A stretch of DNA of 64,000 nucleotides from Atriophallophorus winterbourni (lineage: Eukaryota; Platyhelminthes; Trematoda; Plagiorchiida; Microphallidae): assembly GCA_013407085.1 (NCBI GenBank), contig JACCGJ010023303.1, positions 62,001 through 126,000 on the forward strand. Reading direction: 5' to 3'. A program made the translations under genes and the position numbers. The notes under the pieces were generated by a model. That model ran no database searches, was not told the DNA's origin, and worked only from the letters and a program-made list of their open reading frames with translations. Below are positions 34,901-49,900 of the stretch, piece by piece (position 1 is the first letter of the stretch; every line of letters begins with the position of its first letter).

Positions 34901-37900
34901 GGTTTGAACAATATGTTTATGTGGCAGTGTGATGATATGTCGCAAACTAAACACTGTGACAACAAGTAACGGAAGTCTTTCACACACGTATGGACTTTAG
35001 GCTTTAGGCTCAAAGCTTGACAAATAATCCTCAATGCTAAAAGTTACCATCCTGAGTGAATTGATCTGCGCTTTCTTAAAGATGCGTTACAGCACAGCAT
35101 ACGTTTCGGACTGTATCGTATAAGCGAACCCGGATAGTCTAAACCTGTGAAACTAATTTGTTCCGAGATAATTTTTAAAATACAAATATTACTTAAGTAA
35201 TGTTTTGAAAACATCCCCGGCACTTACATACCACTACCGGTTTCTGGTTGTTTGCCGTCATCAGGTGCAGACAGTAAGCGCCTTGAGTGCTTGACAGAAT
35301 CACTCTGTGATTCTGTGCTTGAACATCGTGGTTCGTTCTACGAACCCTATGTAACAGTGGCATTCAAGAATAAATTTGCATATATTACTTATTTTCAAAA
35401 TGTGGCCCTTTGTGACCCTTTGCAAAACACACCAAAGCTTCCGCGCATCCCCAGTGAGTTTTTGTTTGTAACATTTTAGAAATAACTGCTACAAATGTCT
35501 GAAAATTTTGAACCCACACACTCAGCTGTTCGAATAAGTCAACGAACACCTTTATCCGTACACAATAAATGTGATCTGGTGATACCTCTTCACAACTTCT
35601 TTTTCACGCTGATAGTGCACGTACGAAATCTAAACCCTGGGTACTGCCAAAGTACCAAATATGAACTGAGATACTCTCATCTTAAAAAAGATGTTGCGAC
35701 TTTGCAACGAATATATCATCGAGCTACCAAACTTGTCAATGTACTCAGCCGGAAACCCTACAATGAGCGAATCGAAACGCTAAATATTTTTGATTATCCA
35801 TGTCGTCGTCTCCGAGGGGATTTGATTCTGGTTTACAATATTTTGAATACCGAAAATCGCCCTCTACAATGCTTATTGAATCTACGGAGCTCGCATAATA
35901 CAAGAGCTCACACATTTACTCTAACTGTCCCTCACTCGAGACTCAACTGCAGACGACATTTTTTGCCGTGCGAGTTTGTTTTACTTGGAACAATCTGCCA
36001 GATAATGTTGTAAACTCACCAAACCAGCAAACGTTCAAGAGAAGCCTTGATGCCTTTTTGACCCTAAACCCGTGCATCGAAGAAAACTATACATCTTAAC
36101 ACCATGCACCTACATTTGTTATCCCACCAATCGAAAACAATTTCTGCCCTTTGGATATTTACTTGATTCTTGAACTGCTCAGTAAGCAATCTAATCCCAT
36201 TTTTGCTTTTTATATTATTCGTTGTTGCCATATTATTATGAGGTTTTTTGTAAAGCTATATGCTTTTTAGACCATTGAATTGAATTGAATTGAATTGAAT
36301 AGCTGCCTTACAAATAACCTAGCTTCTACACACCTTCGTTGCCGAACATTGAAAATTTGCGAGCAAAAAATTTACCCATCAGAAATGCTACATCTCATAT
36401 CATTCTGCTTGAAGTCATTTAATTCCCTGGAAAAGTGTGATTTAGTCTTTAATTTAAAGGAATCGTTAATTTGACAGCTAAGGATATCCTTTCCGGTATT
36501 CCGCATAAAGCTTTACAATACAAGTATAGGAAAAGTGAAACAAAATTGTGTGCAATTTCAAGGGGTGAAATTGGAAAGAGTGTCACGTTATATTGCTTAA
36601 ACTGGTTCGGTCGAGGTCGACAGTTGTCCAGATAATAAGAGATCACAAACTAATCGTTTCTGAGTGCATAAGTTCGGTCTAAATATTTTAATGGCTATGG
36701 CCTGAGCCGTCCTCAAAAATACCACTGCTAAGTCCTTCAGAGGCATTTTTGGGAACCGTGGAAACCAAAGAAAACACAACCTCAGGTTTCACTAGTTGGC
36801 AAGCATTCGAAAGGATTATTCAAGGTATGAGATGTGGTAATTACTGACCTGCCGTTTCCCAACGACTTAGCTATCATCGCTCACTTCCAAGAGCAACACC
36901 AACCGTTAATGGACTGCTTATCTTCGGCGTCCAAAGGCTTCGGGTTGAAAATAAGCATCAAGAAGACCAAAGCCATTGGCTAAGGGAATGTATTGCCTTC
37001 ATAATCACTATTAGGAAGAACTTACTCTAAACCGTTTAATTTTGAGGCTCCGCGTAAAGCATTATCTTAAGACTGGTGATGAGCCTATACCTCTTTCGGC
37101 TGCTGAACATAGGTCACATCGATAGCGTGCATATGCCACCGATTGTCCGAGCACTGCTTCTCACTATGAGCGCTGCGGGAGAGACTATTCCTCCAGAATT
37201 GGGATGTTCAGTCATCGGAAACGCTGTGGATCGTGAATACGTCATGCGATTGTGATGTACATCCATCGCCGACATAGACCGACGACACAGGAGCTGCCTA
37301 TCACCACACAAACCAGCCACCGAAGAATCCATCTTAAATTCTAATACTAAATATTTGATAACTGAACAAAATTGCACCAAACTTACTTCCATATACTTCC
37401 AGCAAAATGAGGGATAGTTTATCCGTAAGTAAACACTCTGGTAGTTCCCGGAAAAACTGTTTCAGCAAATCTGCTACGTCGAATGTCTGCCATTCATCGA
37501 ACTCATGCCAACCTGCAACAGATCGAATAAAACTGCGCAATAAATTACCGTTTCACAATAAGCGTCTAAAAACCATTAAACCCAGTTTTGACTTTTAATA
37601 AATCCTTCAGAGTAAAGCTGCCCGCGGCTGCACGTGACCAGTATATTGATTTTGAGTTTCACCCACGATTGTCACGTGATAGTCGACCACCAGGCTTGTG
37701 TTTTATGGACTCCGATGCCACAAGGCGGGACGTGTGAAAAACCGGAGGTTTCGGTCAACTTGCAAAAGTATTCCGATTTGATGGCCCAGCACTCGAGGCG
37801 CATATGAACGACGAAAATATTAATAAGAATCTGTATGCCTTGCAAAGCTGGAGAAACCGTAGTCAAAACTTTGATTTTCAAGCAGCTCACATATAAGGCT

Positions 37901-40900
37901 GGCGGAAACAGCCTACTCCATTATATGAAAACGCACATGCACATGTGAGACCACCAAAAGGCATGGATAAAAATTCCTATCTACACACTTCCTTTCACAC
38001 ATTCTACGACAGGTTTCATAATGGTTGCGCCCAAATAATGAAAACCAAAAGATCATGAACCGCGTGGTTTGCAACTATCGCAGAATGCTAAAGCCTTCTG
38101 TTCGATGGAACAGCGAGTCAGAAGTGAATTGATTTAATAGGCGATTCGAAGTTCATTTATCACATGCAGATTTATAGCATTAATGAGGCGGGTGTGGTGC
38201 TATGTGGACAATCTATCTTGGGCAATACAACAGATTTTTAAATTCAACTTAGATCAACTTAGCGGTACCAGTATGATTAAGTATGGCATTCTAGCATAAT
38301 TATTTTACTCCTCCTTCAATGTTTCAATGCTCACTGAACCTAATGTTACTGTATCCAATTGAATGCAAAAAGTCAAAAAACCGGTTGTGGTGTGTAAAGG
38401 ATGGGGATGTTAGCATTCCTATATATTATGCCCAATTGAATTGGAACGCATAAGGCGCAAATTTTTCTGAGTCTTCCACACAAAAAACGGGGAGCGTTAT
38501 CTGCGGCTCCAGACATCGGGTTGAAAATGTGAATGCGCGTTACTCACATAAGTCATTTTCAATTTTCTCTCTCAAAGCACTTGTTCGTACTTTCCTGCCA
38601 GGTCGACGAAATATACCATGAGCTGTCCCTCCGACCACACTGAGATGATCCATCATGTGAACAACGGAAAATGGCAGAGGATAGCCCAGCCGTTGCTGCC
38701 AGCTCTCCAGCGATTGACCGAACACAGGACCAGAATAAATTGTCCATCTCTTCACCGGCTCTACTCCCACGCGGTTTGTAGCTGTCACTGCATTTGGATG
38801 ACCATTTTCCATGCTGACTTGCTTTTCATTTTGAGCATTGGTCATTTCGACTGCGGTAGTATTTTTGATTTCGGGTGCTGTTACTGTAGAGCGGTTTTTG
38901 GTGAACAACCTAAAAAACACAACCAACTTAAAATCGCTATGGAGATAACGGAATGGTAATCCACTGTTTGTAAAAATATGGACGAAACAAACGCAATCTC
39001 AAGTTTTATAACGTTTGTTAGTCAGTTGTATGCGATTCGACGATTTGAATGAGTCGAAAATGAAGTTGTGATGACAAATAAAATCCCACAAGAACTTGCT
39101 AGATGTTATATGACAATCTGTCCATATTTGGTGAGGGGTCCGGTATTATTGATTCATCTTTGGTCAAACGGGGTTTCACAGTTCACAGATCAATTCCTTA
39201 CGATCAACTGTTTCATTGTTTCTTTATGAGCCTGATTAATTGACATCCTTTTTAAATCGTTGACATTTTACTTTGGCTTTCAAGAGTACTGGTATGCTCC
39301 AATTTAATCGGACATTCAATCTGAATTTCTTTCATGTACTTCAGAAACCTAGTCGGCCCAACCTTTTAATTGTGTAGAACGTTTGTCTTCAAAACAAAAT
39401 TACCCGGTAAACAGAATCCTGCTCAACTTATAACCAATGACGCGTGAAATTTCGCAGATTATTGGAATTTAAAAATTAAAGGGGTGCGAAAATTATGTAG
39501 CTTAGAGCGTACCCATCGCTTTCAATTTATGAATGTTTCAGATATCTAAAATCTCTGACAAAATGTCTTCGTTTGCATGTCTTTTCATCGCAAACACACC
39601 AGACTGGTTTTGTCCTGTTTACACCTATCTGGTATTGGCAATAAGTTCTGGATATATATGCCACTTTCGCATATTCATAAACTACGTCTGGAGCAGTGCA
39701 CACACAGGCTGCCCAAATTGCAATGGATATGTGAGAATCTGAGGCTGATAATGAATCGACGGCGAATTCTCATATGCAAACAATTGACGATCACGAGTGA
39801 TTTAGAACGAAAGAACTGCATAGTGCTGAAATACATACTGCTTGATACTATAGTAAGAATCTTCGACTATTTAGTGATTTATAATTGCCTGTAAATCCGA
39901 TTGTCGACGAAGATACACTCAGGTCGAAAATAAACCGAGCTTCTAGTTTACAATTTCTATCTAGATTCACTTCAAAAAATTCTGCTGCGAAATTTATTAA
40001 TATTTCACATTGAGCTGTTACTAAACAACGGAAGTGCATGCAAGCAGTAGCCCGGAATTACGCAGTGCCACAGACCTCGACTGCACTTGGGCTGAATCAT
40101 TGTCGGGCTGCCTACCTCTGTAGGGTTATGAGCAAGGTTTCAATGGAATCGCTTGCAATAAACCAATTTCCAGTGGCGAATCGATTTCGCCTGGTGTTAC
40201 TTGCTCTGTGTATAAATATTTTACTTTTATGCGTCCTAGCGGGGAACGTCATTAAAGGCGTATATACCAAAAGCGCAACTTCATTCTGCTAATTTTACGA
40301 TGATCTCGGTATCTAAGTGAATCAGCCTGTTGTTTCATATATTGTTTTAGAGGGTAAACTTTCTCCGTGGTCAACGGGCTAGTTTATCATACAAGACTTT
40401 CGTAGTATACATTACAACGCATTTTCGGTAAATAACATGTAACCGAAATCTTCTCGCCGTGGAAGAGCTTTTGGAACGCAGGAGACATCGGTTGAAAGCA
40501 AAGTCTTCACTAGCGTGAAGTTGGATGGTTGACTGTACTTTAAACGGGGGTTGTAAAACGCGATATTATGTGAGATGGTGCGGACAATATAACATGTGCG
40601 AAATGTTAGCATAAACTGTGAATCGTGTGGGGCAAATGCTTTTCTTTTTTGCTGCGTTCTTCAACACAGAGGTCACCAATTATGGTCTGGTGCATGTGAA
40701 TGATATAAATATGAAATTGCGATATTTTGGGTGTTGAAGATAGGTGTGTGGGCTATTCAAAATTGATTTCATATGATAATCAAATGAGAGATCAACACTA
40801 ACAACCTGCCAGAGAAACAGCTTCCGAAAATTGCTGAGCTAAATAAAATGGAGAAATTGACAAAGTGAAAAAAAGAAATTACGTAAATATTTCGCCAAGT

Positions 40901-43900
40901 TTGGAGCGTCGATGCTTTTAAAACACACAAAAATTTGAAGTCTAAATTAATATTATCATGGGAATTAAAACAGATTGTAACAACAAAGTAAGACAAAATA
41001 GGTTATGTTAAGGTCTCCGATAGACTATCGGATGTAGTTCATTCTGACTGTCACTAGACGCTGTATATTGCACACTTAGTACGTGCTTGGCTTAGTAGAA
41101 AACATCCAAACAATTATATTTAAGCAACGTTTGAGCTTGTCGGATATCTCCGCGCATGGTGTCCGGCATAACCAACAGGAAAATCCAACCAAAAGATAAT
41201 GTTTATTTGAAATTCTGGTTAAATTTGAAATATACTCTGACAATCTCATTCGCGCGTTTCTAATTCTGTTCAGCCTTGGGTCCAGCAAAGTTTAATGAAG
41301 CGAATGCTGCGTAATCAATGTTTCGTTCTAAAGAAGACATTATATCAAATTGTAAAACACCAGACAAACACTGATAAAAGAATTTCAGTCTTTCTTAGAC
41401 CACTGTGGCCAATATGTTCAGTTTATGAGCACCAAGTTATGTAGCTAATACAAATTCATCCACTACACTTGGTGCTAGGATGTCACAGTTCGTTTGCAAC
41501 TATTTTTAGCACCCATTTTACACCTAGACGATTGAAAGTCTATCGTCATCCATAGTGCCACCGCATAGCAAACAATATTTGAAGTTTAAAATACTTTAAT
41601 ATTGATAAAACCGACAGTGTTGTTTAACAGCATCAAAATATCTATCAATGACTAAGGATTTTTCCGTATGATTAAGAGGCACTATAAGGCATTTGGCACT
41701 ATACTTTATTAACAAAATTGAAGACCATTATTCATGTTTTCATGCTAGTTCAATATAAATAGTAATGGATTAAGAATATACGTACCAATTAAAAGGGGAC
41801 CTATTAACGCAATGTTTCTGTGTCGTCGTCGTAATCTGCACGAGTGCTAATTTGCGTAAAATGCTCAGTTGATTGCTTGATAATTCCCAAAAAGTGAGCT
41901 GCTCGAAACATTTTGAGGCAGTGTTCCAAATATCAGGAGCCAAAGCTGAGGGTGAAAATTGCGAAGGACTCTCAGAAGCAACGGGTGCTCTAGATTTTTC
42001 CGGTTCGCTTGTGGAGTCTGCACTTTGAATGTGTATATTTGGTTTCGGAATCCGCTTCTTGTTAGAAATGAAAATCGTTCGGTAAGATCTCTTACCCGCT
42101 CCACTCGACCATCGGAACGGATGCGATCGGTTCCAGGAATTGCCAGCTGTACTTGGAGGTTGTTCACTTTCTGATGGTTTGCTGATTATTGAAACGTGTT
42201 AAAGTCGAGGAGAGTTACCGAAAGCATGATGGAAAAATTGAGAAATTTTATTGTTTCAACCTGATCAAATATAGCTTTTAATTATTCAAATTATCATGAT
42301 TAAACATTTTTGAGCAAGTATGCAGCAACTTTACTTCTAAACAATTTATGATTTTATGTGTATCCCCCAATTATTTGATTTCCATTTGCTGTATCATTTG
42401 AAAAATTAAGAATATCGAAAAAACAAAATGGATGTCTGGAAGTGAGCCTTGATTCAATGCCACAATATATATCGACAGGCCAACAAATTGTTAGGTATCT
42501 TTCGATAAATATTTGGAAGATTCTCGCTGGTAACATTAGCAAGGAACGTCTACCTTAGACCTACGATGGAGTATGCCGTAGAGGTCCGGGCTTCTTGGCT
42601 GCGAAAAGATATTGCTCTCTTTGATTAAATAATATCACAGAGCAACAAAGTTAGTGATGGGCCTTCGCAATGTTCCGTACACCGAAATATTGCGACGTCT
42701 GGGTTTATGTGACTTATCGCAAAGGGAGATACGCTGCGATATTATTCTGAACTATAAAATTGTGTCTACCGAAGGATATCAACTAAGAGAATAGTTTGAT
42801 GTGTGATGCGAAAGTGACACGCGGAGATACCTAAACACTTTACATCCCAAGTTCCTGTATTTATTGTCGTCATCAATGTTTACGGTACGTGCTATATTTA
42901 TTTGGAATTCTCTACCCAAACATGTGGCAGAGTCTCCTTGCCTGGAGATATTTGAAGCGAAATTGGACTCATATATGCAAAAGAACTTCATGTGTAAGCC
43001 TTACATTTGATATACTCTACTCCTTTTATACTATTATATTCTTCACATTTTCATTCACACAGTAATCCTCTGATGTTGTAAAGTATTCACTTTTTACCCA
43101 TAATCATTGATTCCTTGGATCTTTGATTTTCAGCACATCGCAGATTTGATTATGAGGTGCTTGAAATTTAACACAGAGTTTGATCTGTCGTGTATCATCA
43201 GCTTCATCAGCATTCGGTTTCATTAAGAATGCACGGAACATGTTATCTGATTGCATTCACTAGAATGGATGCCTATCTGTGCAACTTATTCTCTCGAATG
43301 CTCATGTTGCATCTGACTATGGTCTAAGGATCGAATTACCGCTCAGATAACAAAAGTGGCAAATATTACAACACCGTGGTGTTCGGTGAAGCCACACTAG
43401 GATTCACTCAAGTTGCAACGAACCAATCTATTACTTCTGGTTAACTGAACGTTAGGTACTTATCGTATTTCTCACTTTATTGATGCATGTGTTGTTGCCG
43501 TGTTGAAGTGTGTTTTTGATTCTGATAGCCAAACCTCGCCACAGTTACACCATTGGTTAAACCATGTATGAAATGGATTCTGACTAAAGCCAGAAGCATA
43601 ACTGAGAGAAACAAGTACGCTACCATTGGGTGAATTAACACATTTACTGATTTTTGCTACGAAACCCAGTATAAAGCATGAGTTTTACGTGCTGTGATGG
43701 CATGATGGTTGTACATGAGAGCGAGTAATCATTACATCATATTGAATACCAAGAATAGTTTTAATGCTTAAACGGTTCCAAACAGTGACAAACACAAACA
43801 CGAAAAATAATTATTTGTCCGATGTTACCTAGGCTAGCTGTCAATGATTGAATGAAAAGTAAAATAATTTGATTTGATAACATTTCACCGCAGGCAAAGG

Positions 43901-46900
43901 TGCATAAGATCAGCTCTCTGTGCAAAAAAGAGAAATTATTGCAGAGGCGTTAAGTGTACAACCACAAAGCGCCAATCTGGAACCGTTTGGTGATATGCCG
44001 GACACCACCTTCTAGTAAACACAGGAGCAGGAGGCACCGAAAACGTAATCCTGCAAGAAATCGGGTTTCGGAAGAATCGTATTATAACGGTTCAAACGAC
44101 AACCAAGCAGGAGCGGATGGAGAACATCAGCAGCTATTGAAAGTATGCAATTCATTAAAGTCGATTAAAGGAGCACATCGTGCAGATGGCTTGAATTGAA
44201 ATAGGATGCCACAAAATCGAGAGACAAATCAGATCAAAATGACGACCGGGAGGGACTAGCTGAAAAAATAATTTTTCGAGAGTTGCGAAAGATGGGTGTT
44301 TGTTTAATCTCTTATCATGTGTATAATAATCACTTAGACCAATTGGCGTTTTCATTTTTATGTGAGATTCGGGTGTTATCGTGAATAAGATTTGTTCGCG
44401 TGTCGTCGACGTGTGATCAGCAACGTAATGAACATTAGGACCGGAGCTGGAGTAGATCTTGAATGACATTACTGAATTGCTACCTCCCATACACTGTCAT
44501 CCCGAGCACTCATAACTTGTGTAACTCGCTAATAGTAGAGTTTTGATTTGGTATATCATGGTTGCATAGGGTTTGCACGAACACCTTGTTCAATCGCATG
44601 AATCCGCACACAGGTAAATGGGTTAAACCCACGAGCCTGAAAAAGTATCCACATGTGCATGGATCTCAATCACACACCCCACAAACTTATCCAGCAGCAT
44701 CACCAAGTGCAAACTTTGTTTACCATACATCTGTTGCTTCAAATTAGGCGGATCTTAACAATACTGTCGCTACCTGATGAGTGCAAACAGAACGAAACAG
44801 GTCGCGGGACTCTGGGATGAAAATGCAAACAAATGTGCATTTTTGTTCACTCAAAGTAATTACAGAAAATCCGCTCATTACTCAAATCCAATTTATTATT
44901 GGAGAATGTTTAATATCAGGTTTATATTTACACTTTTTCAAACAGAATATTAGGCTAGGATTACCTATAAAATTTGTGAGCGTAACACTATAATTAAGAG
45001 ATAAATTATTTAAAATATATCGCAATACGCAAATCGAAGCATCAAATTAAAATGCGCTTGAGATCAAATGTCCCATATCTATTTAAAAAAATAAATTTAT
45101 ATCACAAAAGATGTATTTCCTTGAGACCGTTGTTCTTTATACGCAAAGTTTCGCTTGTATAATGCAGAAGAAGTTACGCCGAATTTTCATTTTTGTTAAC
45201 GAGCAATTCAGAACACATGAGCAGATTAGATACCTAATAAAATCAAACGCAATATACACAAACAATAAGGATCGAATGATCCCAACCTGATGAATTTCGA
45301 GCTCACCTGTTAATTAGATTGTTCGTATTTGCTGGTGTATTCTCGCCGCTCGCGATAGATGCATCCGGTCTTGGGGATGTTCTCACAGGGGATCCGCGGG
45401 ATTTCTCAAGCGAAAATTCCAAGTTGATGAGGTCCCGTATTTGTTGCCCCAATTCAGTGGTGGTGGACTCTACCTGATCCACATTTATTCCACGTTTTGC
45501 TGCCTCGTCAGCTGAAAGGCGGGGTTGAGCTACGACATCAACTTGTGGAGCATGATCAGTTGGAATTTTTCTTTCAACGAATTTCGGGGCCCGTTGAAGA
45601 GTTGCCACTGTAGCATTAGAAAATCGGGCAAGTGACTGAATCAGTACATTGTATTAACAAAGGAAAAGGTTTTCATAAAATAGTGCTTAAATAGTAAGCA
45701 ATCTTGTACTAAAAGCAGGTCATATGATTCATTCGCATAAAAGCCATTGACATTAACCTTGCGAGCTGGGTGTGTCTTCCTCTCGGCCGCTTATTCTGGA
45801 AGCATTGTAGCAAGCGTGATCTTGAACCTGCCTATCCCTGTGAACGCTGTGAAAAATTGTTCCTCTTGAAAAAATAAGCAGTTTAATTCGCCATCTCTTA
45901 TCAATGACTTTTCTCTAACGACACACATATTTCTTTGAATTTTCACTAAATGCTTCAACTGTACAAGAAAGCATCAATCTTACCGTTTGATGTAAACTCA
46001 AAGACAATGCCAGTCTGTGCAAGCTATTACGTTAAGCTCTGCGTCAGGGAACATCTTGGGTTACATTTCAGAAGTTTCTGTTCTTGGACGATTGATGACA
46101 TCAAATTTGTGCAAGGTTAGGCGCTAGCTGAATTGTAGTCCGTATGCTCACTGTCTGCTTGCTGGGATATGTGTTTGGAAACGGAATACGTTGGTTTCAA
46201 TCTTTTGACACGCAGTTATAACCTCACCCTCCAAATACCAGATTCTCGCTTAAATTTTTGCCGGAACTTTTACTCAATCCATATATGAAAACTCTGGATT
46301 AGTTTATCGCCAGAAATTGTGCCATCCCCGAATGTAATGATCTTCAAATTTAGGTTACGAACTTTTGAATATTTCTTGGTTGGTACCATTTTACCGAAAA
46401 CCGTCAGTGGTTTCGTTTCACACACAACCTTAAAAAAACAAATTTACCCAAACATACATTTACGATCGACTTTTCTCTACTTTATGCCAAACTTGGAATA
46501 CATTTTTAGTTCTCAATCGAACCACATGAATGGAAACATGAAAATATGATTTATTTAAATTTTAAACGCATAATGTATACTATTCTACGGCTATTTGATT
46601 TTTGTCACCGTAAATATTTAGTCTTAAACTATCTAAGCCACGGTTGGCGTCCAAAGATATCTCGCAATGAAACCGATGACACTCAGGCATATATCTTTGG
46701 CAAAATCAAGCCAACTGACGATTTGTTTCACCGACTACACAAATCGTTACACTGAACAATATTCCACAAATATATAAAGAATATTTGGTCGACTTCGTAT
46801 TCAGTGATAGTCACGAACATGGTTAAATTCACACCGTGCAAAATGTAACAAATCGGTAAAATATGCATGCCGCTTAAAACCTTGGCTTGCAATCGTTGGT

Positions 46901-49900
46901 GACTTAGAAAGACCATTGTTCCTAAAATGACGGAGATTTAATAAATGCTGATACACAAATCGGACAAGTATTGATTCAATGCAAGAAACCACTTTGAGCT
47001 CATTATTTAATCAATCCCATTTTCAATATTAATACCAAACCACACCTCATACAACCGCATACTTTATAAAACACTCATCAAAATCATCTGTACGATAAAT
47101 TATAACTAATTATTGTATTCGAGCTAATTTAAAATGACCTCCTAAACTCTAACTTGCAACGAATAATAAAGTGTGTTTCAATTTTCAATGTTAATATAAA
47201 ATGTCACTGGATACGAAAGAAAAAACCAAAACTAACTTTGTGGTTTTAGTGCTGAGCGATAGTCATCGATACTCGAAACATCTAAGAGCAATCGGTCGAG
47301 AACAGGATCTAAATCTGGAATGGATGATCGTTGATGGGTTTGATGTGGCATGTCGAGCACTTGACTTGGTTTTGCAAGTGTGATCGTCCTTAATTGCGTA
47401 GGAGGATGGGTGGAATTTGGAGTAGGCGATGCCGGGTAGAAAGAGGGAGATGGGGCAGATCTTGTTGTGTTTCCTGATTGTATCGTTTGCTTGGGAGTTG
47501 AATACAAAGGAGTATGGTGGGAAGCTGCCGTACGAAATACGTTTTCATGGTGGAGGGTTTCTTGTGGTGAATTTGGAGATCTGTTGGCAGAATATGGGTA
47601 CTGATACATAAAACTGCCTGTGCGAAAGTTTATTCTACCAAGGTCACCGACTGGCACGGAATCATCGAATAGTAAATTAGCTTCATCGAACGTTTGAAAT
47701 GTCTGTTTTTTCGGTGGATACACCTTGTCGCTTCGTATTGGTATAATAGATTGCACTGCATTTGGTTGCTTGTTTTCCCTGCAATGCTGCAAGGCGGATT
47801 TATCATGATCTCTTTGTGAATGTCGACTTGGTGTGTCAATTGCTGGTGGAGGATCAAGCCTTTTGGACCACTTGCTACACCAGACATGAGGCGAAGGAGA
47901 CCTGCCCTGCCTGGGCGTAACTTGAACATTGGAACTTGGGCCGCGTAATCCAGTATAGTCACCAGTTTGTCTCATTTGTAATGTTGGTTCAAAGGTGGAA
48001 ACTTTGTGCGTAGATTGATTTTCATTTGAAAACGGATCTGAACTACGTCGTTCAGTTACCACTGGTTTCACGGTATGACCACTTTCGGATCTCTTCAACT
48101 TCGGAATCGTAGAATGGAATTGTTGTCCAGCATTACGGATAAAGTTTGCTCTCGAATCCTTGTGATCTTGTGTCTGAGCTGTGTTGGTGTTGTTGAGATG
48201 CTGGGAACTAGCTGTGTGTTGATTAAGTTTCACTTGTCTGGGGGTGGCACGTCGGGAATCAACAAACTTGGGATTCAACGCGTTCTGCCGTTGCTGTGAA
48301 AAAAAGTGAACCATCCATTTTTATGTGTTCATACTTTTGTGCAACAAGCAGCTGCCATAGCATATCAACCTAATTAATTCCAATGTCGGACGAAACGGGT
48401 TGAGACGACCTTCAAAGTAACCAATGGTATATTGACGAGCACAAACACGCACACATCCAGTATCGATCCAAATTGTGAAAAACACGATCATTGTACACTA
48501 GCGCGTGGGTAATGGTTTACGGTAAGATTCATAAACAAGCTTGCATTCATCATTCGATAGTATACACAACAAAACCCCAAAGTAAATCATGTAAATCATA
48601 CATGATTATATACCGGATCACTCGCTGGTTAAGAATATATTGATCAAACTTGATGCTTCAATATTCAACTAAACGACACTAGAAATAGGTATAATCCATT
48701 GACTTCGATCAGCATAAAGTTGATTAGAAAATGTATTTATCGATGTCGCACAATCTCTGAGGACTTCATTGTAATGTTGGAAGATCATGATTTGAATTTC
48801 TGCATCATCCTTGAGAAAACACTAGCGGTAAAAATAATATTTCGATACAATAGTTTCCATATGATTATCACTATTGTACCTAGTCTTCTTCCAGGTTTCA
48901 AGTGATAAGCCTGTCCGTTTCTGACTTTCGGACAATTTGAAGATATACGTTCACTCGAAATCTTTACTACACATATTCAGAAGCATAAAATATCATCGAT
49001 ATCAGATACGAGTGCTTAGTAACTTTTACCAAATAGGGGAATGTTTTAATCAAATTTACAAACACTATTCCGTGTTCCACTGTACTTGTTACGCTCTAGT
49101 GAAAATGACTGCCCGTTTCATGATTGCAAGCTATAACTGATGACGATAAATATTCAAAAACAACTCGCCGCATCTCTCGTAGAATTCTTTGCTAACCCAG
49201 TTCCACACATGTAACAACTAATTCAAGTTTGGACATCTTTGTGCGGCACACACGTACATCTTTTACGACATCTTTTTATGACATCCCAGTGATCAGTCGA
49301 AGCTAATCAAAACACATTTTCGAATAGCATAGCTAACAGCCCGAGATATTTGAGGAATAGGAGTGAACATAGAAATATTATCACCACCTTTAGATTAATC
49401 GTGATAGCTCCGGATTTTAAAACAATGGCTACTTGGATTCTGACAATATTTACATATGATCTTAACAAATTGGAACACAATTTCTGTACAAAATTAACAT
49501 GGCTATTCTTCCTATCGCAACTGTAGTCTTAAGGTGGAATTCCGACGCATTCTTTTCTAGCGTTCACCTGAAGATGGTTTTGAAATTGGTCGATAGTTCA
49601 CAGGTTGTGATTCAAGTAAATCATGTGATTTGCGGTGCTAACACGAGAGTCTGTTTTACCAACTAATTGATGTATTTCATTGTATGAGCTATAACTGGTT
49701 CAGCTGAACGATCGATACTTTCAACGCACAGTATGTGTATTATCAAAATATTGAAATCTGGCTGCAATAATGCGAATCGTCTGATAATGCCAGCATGGGA
49801 GATTTGGATAGGATCACTGGAGTTTATGATATCGTTTTTAACTGTATTACGCGACTAAACATCGTGGGTTTATTAAAATTAATGTAAGCAAGATGTATCT

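Larger units (their letters stand above)
34575..37386 (-). other. RhoGAP-START gene intron with two LINE insertions
   Basis: 2.8 kb from the consensus donor GTAAGT to TTTTAAG. It holds a fold-back A piece (35225-35375), a CR1-like LINE 3' part (35495-36300) and an endonuclease-RT LINE remnant with tail E (36830-37310), all in plus orientation. Nothing else is recognised. Confidence 0.6.
42182..45306 (-). other. RhoGAP-START gene intron
   Basis: 3.1 kb from GTGAGC to AATAATCAG. It contains a CR1-like LINE C-terminal part (42535-43015), a family D repeat copy (43960-44300) and a fold-back B copy (44565-44830). No gene is seen. Confidence 0.6.

Noticed and set aside
41865..42167. 100-codon minus-strand frame overlapping the pre-GAP exon
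   Set aside because: It is in a different frame. The frame with family homology and phase-matched borders is 42181-41786.
47201..48299. Plus-strand open frames opposite the large RhoGAP exon
   Set aside because: The minus strand carries a 352-codon frame with matched splice sites and a family motif. The plus-strand frames are its shadows.
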